The position numbers were made by a program, and so were the translations under genes. Below the pieces are notes generated by a model. The model had not been told where the DNA came from. It saw nothing but the letters and a program-made list of their open reading frames with translations, and did not search any database. This document shows positions 1-5,412 of a stretch of 25,502 nt of DNA, piece after piece (within the stretch, counting starts at the first letter, position 1; each line of letters begins with the position of its first letter). Source of the DNA: a virus; IMG/VR virus record IMGVR_UViG_3300044655_000670, positions 1 through 25,502 of that record; one strand, given 5' to 3'.

Positions 1-859
1 TGGAGGCGTCCCTAAGGTGCCTAGGAGCGCGTCTAAGCCCCGAAAAGGGGCGGAGGTGGCATTATGGCACCTGACCGACTGGCAGGGCGCAAAACGCACG
101 ACAACGTACAACAGCCAGGTCATGCGTGACCGGGTGCTCAGGTTCACCGACAAGGCCCACAAAATCACGGAGGTGCAACGGGCCGACCACCCAGTGCAGA
201 ACTGCGTCATAATGTTCGGTGGGGACATGGTTGAGGGGCTGTTCAACTTCCCCGGGCAAGCGTTTGAGATCGACGCAACCCTGTTCGAGCAGTACGTCAC
301 CGTGTCCCGCCTCATCGTTGATTGCGTCACCCAGGCATTAGGCATCTACGACAAGGTCACCGTCATTGCTGAATGGGGCAACCACGGGCGTATCGGTTCC
401 AAGCGGGACAACGTCCCCAGATCCGACAACGTGGACCGAATGTGCTACTACTTGGCGGCATCCCTGCTGGAAGGCAATCCCCGCGTCGATTTCAGGGTGT
501 CCGGCGAGGACATCCAGCGCGTGGAAATAGGGAACTACCGTGCCTTGTTGATTCATGGGGACGAGATTGGGCGAAACGGCTTTGCCAGCCCAATGACGAT
601 TGTGAACCACGCAAACCGTTGGCGCTCGGGTGCCTACCCATGGGAGTTCCGCGACGTCTATGTGGGGCACTATCACACCCACGCCGAATGGCCCATGGCG
701 AACGGGGAAGGCAGCGTGTTCCAGACTGGGAGCACTGAGTCAGACAACCGTTACGCTGGGGTCATGTTGGCAGCTGCGTCGACACCGTCCCAACGGCTCC
801 ATTTCGTGGACCCGACGGCGGGCCGTGTCACCGCTGGATACAAGGTGTGGCTGGACTAA
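1..859 (+). CDS. Metallophosphoesterase (5'-truncated by window edge)
   Basis: This is the 3' part of the metallophosphoesterase gene, which is complete at 14830-15834. The frame is open from base 2, and an in-frame ATG at 17 is not the true start because the second copy shows another 48 or more codons upstream. It carries the core motifs GGDMVEG, WGNHGR, IHGDEIG and GHYHTH of the calcineurin-like fold. It differs from the second copy at about 41 bases and at no amino acid. Its stop overlaps the next gene's ATG (TAATG at 857-861). See the full-length copy for functional reasoning. Confidence 0.9.
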   Translation, partial: GGVPKVPRSASKPRKGAEVALWHLTDWQGAKRTTTYNSQVMRDRVLRFTDKAHKITEVQRADHPVQNCVIMFGGDMVEGLFNFPGQAFEIDATLFEQYVTVSRLIVDCVTQALGIYDKVTVIAEWGNHGRIGSKRDNVPRSDNVDRMCYYLAASLLEGNPRVDFRVSGEDIQRVEIGNYRALLIHGDEIGRNGFASPMTIVNHANRWRSGAYPWEFRDVYVGHYHTHAEWPMANGEGSVFQTGSTESDNRYAGVMLAAASTPSQRLHFVDPTAGRVTAGYKVWLD

Positions 860-1125
860 TGGACGTCGTGAAGGTGCTGTGGGCTGATGCCCACGCCGGC
901 GACGGCGGCTGGCAAGAGCTCGACGACTACCAGGACGACGGCGAAGTGCTCGTCCACACCGTCGGCTTCCGTGTAGATCCAGGGCAGCCGTCCTACAAGA
1001 TTGGGCATATCACCGTGTGGCAAAGCCTGTCAGGGCGGGACGGCATCCACCCGTTCCACATCCCCGTTGACATGGTGCGCCACATTGTCATCTTGTGTTG
1101 CGTGGATTCTCTGTTAGATTCCTAG
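859..1125 (+). CDS. Hypothetical protein, 88 aa
   Basis: I do not recognise a family. The start ATG overlaps the stop of the metallophosphoesterase gene (TAATG), implying translational coupling and a shared transcript. The protein is acidic in its first half (around residues 14-33, many D/E with GDGG and DDYQDD) and ends in a hydrophobic stretch containing adjacent cysteines (ILCCVD). Fourteen substitutions separate the two copies of this gene, all silent, so the protein is real and under strong constraint. It is the last gene before the GC hairpin at 1154-1197. A role with the phosphoesterase is inferred from position only. Confidence 0.75.
   Translation: MDVVKVLWADAHAGDGGWQELDDYQDDGEVLVHTVGFRVDPGQPSYKIGHITVWQSLSGRDGIHPFHIPVDMVRHIVILCCVDSLLDS
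1093..1120 (+). promoter_or_regulatory. Possible sigma70-type promoter
   Basis: TTGTGT (1093-1098) is followed after 16 bases by TAGATT (1115-1120), inside the 3' end of the 88-aa gene. The spacing is plausible, and it lies upstream of the accessory operon beginning at 1260. Neither box is a perfect consensus match. If it is used, the GC hairpin at 1154-1197 would lie in its leader. Confidence 0.3.
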
Positions 1126-1153
1126 GCACGGCGATGTTTCTCCCGCCGAGGCT

Positions 1154-1197
1154 CCCCCGGGCGGCACGGTTTCCCCCTTTCCAGGTCCGCCCGGGGG
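1154..1197 (+). terminator. GC-rich hairpin, likely terminator or leader attenuator
   Basis: CCCCCGGGCGG (1154-1164) and CCGCCCGGGGG (1187-1197) are perfect 11-bp inverted arms around a 22-base loop, followed directly by TTTG. It sits in the 134-bp gap between the 88-aa gene and the zinc-ribbon gene. It would end transcription from the late region, or attenuate a transcript from the candidate promoter at 1093-1120. The short T tract suits an actinobacterial L-shaped terminator better than a classic U-tract one. Confidence 0.65.
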
Positions 1198-1259
1198 TTT
1201 GCCGCATCCACCACCCGACCAGACAAGTTCTGTATGTTGACACCCTGAAAGGGGACACA

Positions 1260-1472
1260 ATGGACACTGACAACGTGTACAGTCTCCCGCTCTGTCAACT
1301 GTGCGGGATGGTGTATGGACGCGAACGAGATCTCATGGCTGATTACGTTTCTCACGAGAACCGTGGCGAGGGGGGAAGCCGAGACGGACATACTTGTGCG
1401 TCTTGTAGCGAAACTCTCCGCCGCGCTGAGAGCATCGCAAAGCACCCCAGCAACCGGGGGCTGACCGATTAG
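1260..1472 (+). CDS. Small zinc-ribbon-like protein, 70 aa
   Basis: The ATG at 1260 has a good ribosome site (AAAGGGGA, a few bases upstream). Two CxxC knuckles (C12/C15 and C46/C49) are separated by about 30 mostly polar residues, the pattern of a small zinc-binding domain. No specific family is recognised. It is the first gene after the GC hairpin and so probably the first of the accessory operon. A DNA- or RNA-binding regulatory role is plausible for a short zinc ribbon in this position but is inference. Confidence 0.7.
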   Translation: MDTDNVYSLPLCQLCGMVYGRERDLMADYVSHENRGEGGSRDGHTCASCSETLRRAESIAKHPSNRGLTD

Positions 1473-1482
1473 GCGTCGAGCG

Positions 1483-1890
1483 GTGCTGTTCGCAGTGACC
1501 GCCACAATCGCCGCATTGGGGCCTGTAAGCCCCGCAGACGCGACTTGGAACCATCCGCTACCCAAAGACTGGTACGAGGCTTTGGCGCGCTGTGAGACCG
1601 GCCTAAACGTCAAGCACCGAACCCGCACCTATGTGACCGCGTTCGGGATGACCCGCCACGCGTTCAGCTTGTACGCCGACACCCACCCCAGCCGCGCCCA
1701 CACCCTCACGTTCGCCCAACAAGCCCGAGTAGTGGACCGTCTGGCATGGTTCGGGCACACCGAAAACGGACGCAAACAGTGGCCCGTCGGACCGTGGGGG
1801 TGGGGATGCTTGAAAAACACCCCGAAACTGCGTATGGTCCTGTGCCGAAGCACGCACCCAAGGGTGCAGAAATGGAAAAGGGGATGCTAA
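1483..1890 (+). CDS. Secreted Rpf/transglycosylase-like protein
   Basis: From the GTG at 1483 the protein is 135 aa. It begins with a hydrophobic segment (residues 1-18) ending in PADA, a typical signal-peptidase I site. The mature part starts TWNHPLPKDWYEALARCETG. WY-ALARCE-G with E38, then an F/G-rich stretch and a C-terminal PWGWGC motif, match the resuscitation-promoting-factor/lysozyme-like domain of actinobacteria, in which this Glu is catalytic. It would cleave peptidoglycan outside the membrane. The start is uncertain: an in-frame ATT at 1468, overlapping the previous stop, would add five residues (start, R, R, A, V) and give a textbook n-region. The 25-aa membrane peptide follows with no gap. 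Confidence 0.75.
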   Translation: MLFAVTATIAALGPVSPADATWNHPLPKDWYEALARCETGLNVKHRTRTYVTAFGMTRHAFSLYADTHPSRAHTLTFAQQARVVDRLAWFGHTENGRKQWPVGPWGWGCLKNTPKLRMVLCRSTHPRVQKWKRGC

Positions 1891-1968
1891 ATGGATGACA
1901 CACAGCTCGCTATAGTGCTGATCACCGCCGCATGGATTTTGTGGTGGGTAGGGAACCAGTACAAGTAA
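1891..1968 (+). CDS. 25-aa single-span membrane peptide
   Basis: The ATG abuts the stop of the Rpf-like gene, and AAAAGGGGA just upstream is a strong ribosome site. The peptide is MDDTQLAI... with a continuous hydrophobic segment (about residues 6-20, rich in I, L, V and W) and a polar NQYK tail. That predicts one membrane span with the acidic N terminus and basic C terminus on opposite sides. Its position next to a secreted muralytic enzyme suggests a lysis or membrane role. It is too short for homology by eye. Confidence 0.55.
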   Translation: MDDTQLAIVLITAAWILWWVGNQYK

Positions 1969-1978
1969 GGGGAAACCA

Positions 1979-2185
1979 ATGCTGACCAACACACCGACCA
2001 TTGCGAGCCTGGCTGCGCAACTGAAAATGCGGGGCGAAATGCTTGACGCGTTCGGCCCGACCGCAGACGGCGAACTCATGCGCCTCGCAGGGGCCACACT
2101 GATTGAGTTTGAGCAGCTCATGGGCAAGCTTGTCCACCTGGAGGCCGAGGTCCGCCGCCTTGAGCGCGAAATCCACCATGCTTGA
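1979..2185 (+). CDS. Coiled-coil hypothetical protein, 68 aa
   Basis: The ATG at 1979 follows AAGGGGA, with good spacing. The protein is all-helical in appearance. The last 30 residues (FEQLMGKLVHLEAEVRRLER region) show heptad-like L/V/E/R spacing typical of a coiled coil. The stop overlaps the next start by eight bases (ATGCTTGA), so it is translationally coupled to the ssDNA-binding candidate. No family is recognised. It may act as an oligomerising partner of that protein, judged from coupling only. Confidence 0.65.
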   Translation: MLTNTPTIASLAAQLKMRGEMLDAFGPTADGELMRLAGATLIEFEQLMGKLVHLEAEVRRLEREIHHA

Positions 2186-2696
2186 GAACTACGAGACAGT
2201 CGCCGAACGGCTTGCCCGCTGGCTTGACATGGAGCACGACGGCCAGCCCCGCGTCATCACTCATTTGGTCAGCGAACCAGGCACCGACATCTGCGTGTTC
2301 CGCGCCGAACTGTGGATTGACGGCACCCTGATCTCAACCGGATGGGCCGAAGAAGTGCGAGGGCAAGGCAATGTCAACAAGACATCACATCTGGAGAACT
2401 GCGAATCGAGCGCTCTCGGACGCGCGTTGGCTAATGCGGGTCTGGCTGGTTCGGACCCGTCTAAGCGTCCAAGCCGGGAGGAGATGTCTAAGGTGCAACG
2501 AACTGCGCCTATGGGGTCTGACACACGGCCGTTGCAAGGCGCCGCCACCGACAAACAAATCGGGTTGCTCAAGAGCCTTTACAAGGGTGCCGGGAAGATT
2601 CCGCCAGCAAACATCAACGAGTTGTCAAAGGCTGAGGCATCCCGACTGATTGAGGACATGAAGAACCAGGCCACCACCGACGAGGAACCGTTCTAA
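2178..2696 (+). CDS. Putative ssDNA-binding/annealing protein, 172 aa
   Basis: ATG 2178 is chosen because it overlaps the upstream stop (ATGCTTGA). Residues 40-92 hold the block GWAEEVRGQGNVNKTS followed by LENCESSALGRALANAGL. I associate this signature with phage recombination/ssDNA-annealing proteins often annotated as Erf- or SSAP-like; the assignment is from memory. A polar linker follows (93-122). The C-terminal helical part (ATDKQIGLLKSLY to EASRLIEDM) is typical of the same proteins. The protein ends in TTDEEPF, resembling the acidic DDDIPF-type tip of bacterial SSB that recruits partners. It is probably the only recombination/replication accessory factor here, beside a VRR-NUC nuclease. 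Confidence 0.7.
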   Translation: MLENYETVAERLARWLDMEHDGQPRVITHLVSEPGTDICVFRAELWIDGTLISTGWAEEVRGQGNVNKTSHLENCESSALGRALANAGLAGSDPSKRPSREEMSKVQRTAPMGSDTRPLQGAATDKQIGLLKSLYKGAGKIPPANINELSKAEASRLIEDMKNQATTDEEPF

Positions 2697-2938
2697 TGGG
2701 AAACGAACTCGACCGGAACCTGCGTGAATGGGCTGACGCCATGATGAACTACCACGGCCCAACAGTGCCCCCGGTGCACCACAACGAATGCCGCCTGTAT
2801 GTCTGCCACCGCCACTGTGAGGTGCTGTGGACCGAAATCATGCAACAGGTCGGTGAAAGCCTGCGTTGGGTGGTTGACGACATGAACGCAGGCAACGCCA
2901 ACCCGGAGCACGTCATCAGGGAGGGCCGCGATGACTGA
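2696..2938 (+). CDS. Cys/His-rich hypothetical protein, 80 aa
   Basis: The start overlaps the preceding stop (TAATG) and the stop overlaps the next start (ATGACTGA), so it is locked between the ssDNA-binding candidate and the nuclease. A cluster H28, H29, C32, C37, H38, H40, C41 could bind zinc. The rest appears helical and acidic. No family is recognised. Its place in a recombination cassette suggests a nucleic-acid role, but this is inference. Confidence 0.65.
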   Translation: MGNELDRNLREWADAMMNYHGPTVPPVHHNECRLYVCHRHCEVLWTEIMQQVGESLRWVVDDMNAGNANPEHVIREGRDD

Positions 2939-3254
2939 GCGCATTCCCGACGCGTCCGAGAAGATGTTTCAGGAGAAGGTCATCAAGCTCGCCAAAACCG
3001 CTGGCTGGCTGGTATTCCACACCCCCCCGTATTCGCCCAGGCACGGCGTCTGGAGATCCGCAGGCAAAGGCTTCCCAGACCTGTGCCTCACCCACTTGGG
3101 CAAGCGCCGCACCATCTTCGCTGAGCTGAAAACCGAGAAGGGCAAAATGTCAAAGGAGCAAGAGGATTGGGGTGTCGCCCTGATTGCGTCCGGTGCCGAA
3201 TGGTATCTGTGGCGCCCCTCCGACATGGACGACATCACAAAGGTGCTGTGGTGA
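2931..3254 (+). CDS. VRR-NUC domain nuclease, 107 aa
   Basis: The whole protein is one VRR-NUC-type PD-(D/E)xK domain. It has an N-terminal helix (EKMFQEKVIKLAKTAGW), then GKGFPDLCL with catalytic D50, then TIFAELKTEKG with E65 and K67, then KEQEDWGVALIASGAEWYLWRPSD, the usual ending of the family. Phage VRR-NUC proteins are stand-alone structure-selective nucleases, proposed to act on branched DNA during recombination or before packaging. The start is the ATG in the ATGACTGA overlap. It is followed by a GTGA-coupled membrane peptide. Confidence 0.88.
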   Translation: MTERIPDASEKMFQEKVIKLAKTAGWLVFHTPPYSPRHGVWRSAGKGFPDLCLTHLGKRRTIFAELKTEKGKMSKEQEDWGVALIASGAEWYLWRPSDMDDITKVLW

Positions 3255-3316
3255 CGGCCTGGGTTGCGTTCCTGTCGAGCGTGGCCATCATCATCATTGC
3301 TCTGCGCTGGGGCTAA
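3251..3316 (+). CDS. 21-aa membrane peptide
   Basis: A GTG start overlaps the nuclease stop (GTGA). The translation is a short n-region (MTAW), a hydrophobic core with four consecutive isoleucines (residues 5-17) and an RWG end, so one membrane span is predicted. The ribosome site is weak and expression would depend on translational coupling. It is the last frame before the structured non-coding segment. Confidence 0.4.
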   Translation: MTAWVAFLSSVAIIIIALRWG

Positions 3317-3613
3317 CCCAGCCCAACACAACTGATCCACGCATGTGACGTTCCCCGGTTGCACGGGGCGGGTCTTACACTCGGGAACGAGGGTAGAGCC
3401 CCACGCCTTCGGGCAGGGGTGCAGCGTATGAACGACACAAACACGAATGGCGACCGTCCCACACGAGTGAACATCCGGCGGCCAAGGAGACAAACCTAAA
3501 CAGCGGGGGGACTGCGACCCACCGACCCGACCCGCACAACCGAGGCGCAAGCCCCCCGGGGGGCGACGCGCAATGGGGGGATGCCCTACACTCCCAACAC
3601 AGGAGAACACACA
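3317..3613. other. Structured non-coding segment; packaging-site candidate
   Basis: No convincing gene is present in these 297 bases. Visible structure includes: GTTCCC (3350-3355) and GGGAAC (3383-3388) arms enclosing a tight CCCCG-GTTGCA-CGGGG hairpin (3353-3368). Next is a CCCC..GCC-TTCG-GGC.GGGG stem with a UUCG-type tetraloop (3399-3419). Last is a perfect 14-bp GC palindrome GCCCCCCGGGGGGC (3551-3564) just before the packaging genes. The segment is C-rich on the + strand. A cos or pac site, or a replication origin, is the likeliest function. This is inferred from position (immediately before HNH-terminase) and structure. Confidence 0.5.
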
Positions 3614-3939
3614 ATGCCCAAACGCACAAGCGACCCCACCTACCTACGCAACCGAGCCAGCATCCTCGCCGGCTCACCCCTCTGCCATTGGTGCGGCAAC
3701 AACCCAGCCACCGAAGCAGACCACCTCATCGAACACGACAGAGGCGGCACCGACGACCTCGACAACCTCGTCCCCTCATGCCGGCCCTGCAACGCCAGAC
3801 GCGGCCAAGCCTACCTCACCCGCCGAAACCAACTGACCCGCCTCCGCCGAGAGCAAGCAGTCACCCAAAACGGCACCGAAATCGGTTTTTTTCACGACCC
3901 GTCCCGCCCCCGAGCCCCTGCAGGGAGGATATCTTTTAG
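3614..3939 (+). CDS. HNH endonuclease, stand-alone form by -1 shift (108 aa)
   Basis: Reading runs in frame from ATG 3614 through 3892, then shifts -1 at T TTT TTT and continues TCA CGA CCC ... to TAG at 3937-3939. The resulting tail (SRPVPPPSPCREDIF) is short and proline-rich, like tails I recall from small phage HNH proteins. The stop is immediately followed by the terminase ribosome site. This product exists if the slip is used or if the true run is not seven T. It is presented as an alternative to the through-frame. Confidence 0.45.
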
Positions 3940-5359
3940 GAAGGGGGAGGGTGACCAAGTGAGTACGAGTAGCTCGGATCAGAACGAACTGGCGCTGACC
4001 GGTCGGGAGCAGCCCAGACTGGAGTCGGCCTGGGTGGGGGGGGACTCGTTTGGGGGTCAGGTCGCGGGGTGGGCTGCCACTCATTTGATGCCTTTGATGC
4101 CGTGGCAGGTGCATGCGGTGACGGGGATGCTTGAGCATGACGGTGGCCGGTTGCTGCGCCGCGAGGCGTTGGTCAGTACGGCTCGTCAGCAGGGTAAGTC
4201 GGTCCTGTTGACGTCGATGATTGGGTGGTGGGTGACTGAGCACGCGGCCCGGTTGGGGCGGCCCCAGCATGTGCTGTCTACAGCTAACCAACTGGACCGG
4301 GCGGAGGCCATCTTTAGTGCGCTCGCGCCGGTGCTGGTTGAGAGGTTCGGGGGGAAGCAGCTGCAGGCCATTGGGCGCAAGAAGGTGACGATGCCGGACG
4401 GCTCGACGTGGGAGATCCGCGCTGCTAGTGCCCGGTTGCACGGTGGTTCGTATGACCTGATCGTGGTGGACGAGCTGTGGAACATTGCCCCGTCAGTCAT
4501 GGACGACGCGCTCAGGCCGTCAATGATTGCCCGACCCAACCCGTTGCTGGCCTGTTTCTCAACAGCGGGTGACATGTCCAGTCACAGCATGATTAACATG
4601 CGGGAACAAGCCCTGGCAGACATTGACGCCGGCAACCAGACCGACACCTACTTTGCGGAGTGGTCGATGCCGATGGGGGCCGACCCGAAAGATGAGCGGT
4701 GGTGGGGGTGGGCCAACCCAGCCCTCGGCACCACCGTCACCATTGAGGCGCTCAGGGCGGCGTCCAAAAAGGAGTCCTTTTTGCGGGCCCACCTGAACCA
4801 GTGGATCACCACCCGGGGCGCGATGCTGGACCCTGGGGTGTGGGACTCGTGCGCCACCACTAGGGCAATGCCGGGCGGTGGTGTCCTGGCTATTGACTCG
4901 TCGGTGGATGAGGCCCGCTATGTCGGCACCCGCGCCACTATGTGCGATGGGCGAGTCATGGTGGACGTTGAGTTCGTGGTGGATTCGGAGGACGCAATGT
5001 GGGCGGAAGTGGAACGCGTCATGATGGACAAGACCGTCAACCTGGCTGTGACTCCGACCCTTGAGCTGCACCTGCCACCGGAATACGCCCGCCGCTGCGG
5101 CCTTGTCGGCTACGGCGAACTACTCAAGTTCACCAGCCTTGTGCGCTCAATGATCCAAGAAGGGCGGGTCATCCACACCAATGCCCGCACCTTGTCGGAG
5201 CACATGAACCGTGCCGTCGGCGTCAAGACCGCGCAAGGGTATGTGCTGTCCAGCCAAAAATCCCCCGGGCCAATCGAGGTGGCACGAACCGCGGTGTGGG
5301 CCATCGCTTTGGTGAGCCGTCCACAAACAAAACAAAAACCCATGCTTGTTGTATCGTGA
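3614..5359 (+). CDS. HNH endonuclease in frame with large terminase (581 aa)
   Basis: ATG 3614 has AGGAG eight bases upstream; an ATG at 3581 lacks a comparable site. Residues 20-65 form an HNH domain with zinc knuckles C24/C27 and C56/C59, the D36-H37 pair in EADHL, and DNL and NARRG motifs. HNH proteins beside terminases are required for, or stimulate, cos cleavage in several phages. After a linker the same frame enters TerL (residues 116-581). There is no stop between them. However, a T7 run at 3886-3892 sits just where a -1 shift would end HNH at TAG 3937-3939. Separate HNH and TerL products are therefore likely, and a covalent fusion is possible. Confidence 0.85.
   Translation: MPKRTSDPTYLRNRASILAGSPLCHWCGNNPATEADHLIEHDRGGTDDLDNLVPSCRPCNARRGQAYLTRRNQLTRLRREQAVTQNGTEIGFFHDPSRPRAPAGRISFRKGEGDQVSTSSSDQNELALTGREQPRLESAWVGGDSFGGQVAGWAATHLMPLMPWQVHAVTGMLEHDGGRLLRREALVSTARQQGKSVLLTSMIGWWVTEHAARLGRPQHVLSTANQLDRAEAIFSALAPVLVERFGGKQLQAIGRKKVTMPDGSTWEIRAASARLHGGSYDLIVVDELWNIAPSVMDDALRPSMIARPNPLLACFSTAGDMSSHSMINMREQALADIDAGNQTDTYFAEWSMPMGADPKDERWWGWANPALGTTVTIEALRAASKKESFLRAHLNQWITTRGAMLDPGVWDSCATTRAMPGGGVLAIDSSVDEARYVGTRATMCDGRVMVDVEFVVDSEDAMWAEVERVMMDKTVNLAVTPTLELHLPPEYARRCGLVGYGELLKFTSLVRSMIQEGRVIHTNARTLSEHMNRAVGVKTAQGYVLSSQKSPGPIEVARTAVWAIALVSRPQTKQKPMLVVS
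3886..3892 (+). other. Slippery heptamer T TTT TTT in the HNH-TerL frame
   Basis: In the reading frame GGT TTT TTT CAC the seven T residues form a canonical X XXY YYZ -1 slip site. The -1 frame meets a TAG 45 bases later, directly in front of the TerL Shine-Dalgarno. A homopolymer of this length is also a common sequencing-error spot. Confidence 0.45.
3959..5359 (+). CDS. terL: Terminase large subunit (internal GTG start, 466 aa)
   Basis: GTG 3959 is preceded by AGGAAGGGGGAGG (3938-3950), the strongest ribosome site in the window, with eight-base spacing. Numbered in the 581-aa frame: WQ at 164-165 for adenine contact, Walker A-like STARQQGKS (188-196), Walker B DLIVVDE with D286/E287, a coupling motif around FSTAGD (315-320), and an RNase H-like nuclease domain starting at AIDSS (D428), with further acidic residues after 450. 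It pumps DNA into proheads through the portal and cuts concatemers. The length of 466 aa fits the family as a separate protein. Third-base usage changes abruptly at this start (G/T here, C/A in HNH). Confidence 0.93.
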   Translation: MSTSSSDQNELALTGREQPRLESAWVGGDSFGGQVAGWAATHLMPLMPWQVHAVTGMLEHDGGRLLRREALVSTARQQGKSVLLTSMIGWWVTEHAARLGRPQHVLSTANQLDRAEAIFSALAPVLVERFGGKQLQAIGRKKVTMPDGSTWEIRAASARLHGGSYDLIVVDELWNIAPSVMDDALRPSMIARPNPLLACFSTAGDMSSHSMINMREQALADIDAGNQTDTYFAEWSMPMGADPKDERWWGWANPALGTTVTIEALRAASKKESFLRAHLNQWITTRGAMLDPGVWDSCATTRAMPGGGVLAIDSSVDEARYVGTRATMCDGRVMVDVEFVVDSEDAMWAEVERVMMDKTVNLAVTPTLELHLPPEYARRCGLVGYGELLKFTSLVRSMIQEGRVIHTNARTLSEHMNRAVGVKTAQGYVLSSQKSPGPIEVARTAVWAIALVSRPQTKQKPMLVVS

Positions 5360-5412
5360 TTGTGTAGGGTAAGTGGGCGAGTCCCGTGTCGGGCGGGGCT
5401 TGCACAAATCTC

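Noticed and set aside
100-1068. Diversity-generating or hypermutation system as the cause of the differences between copies
   Set aside because: Changes are spread evenly, are silent and include all base types; no reverse transcriptase or template repeat. Ordinary strain divergence explains them.
1236-1241. TTGACA as a -35 promoter box just before the zinc-ribbon gene
   Set aside because: No -10-like hexamer at suitable distance; the ATG itself lies only about 20 bases downstream.
1095-1259. Upstream extension of the zinc-ribbon frame from 1095
   Set aside because: It would translate through the GC hairpin and overlap the 88-aa gene; ATG 1260 has a clear ribosome site.
3428-3499. 23-codon ATG frame in the non-coding segment, basic C-terminus, GGGG eight bases upstream
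   Set aside because: Too short, no match to a full Shine-Dalgarno, overlaps a strongly structured region; no other support for coding.
3581-3613. ATG at 3581 as the start of the HNH frame
   Set aside because: It adds 11 residues with no HNH similarity and has only a G-run touching the ATG, while ATG 3614 has AGGAG at ideal spacing.
3776-4441. Long minus-strand open frame of 221 codons across HNH-TerL, and similar long antisense frames elsewhere
   Set aside because: High-GC shadow of the + strand genes; basic/proline-rich translation with no family pattern and no ribosome site.
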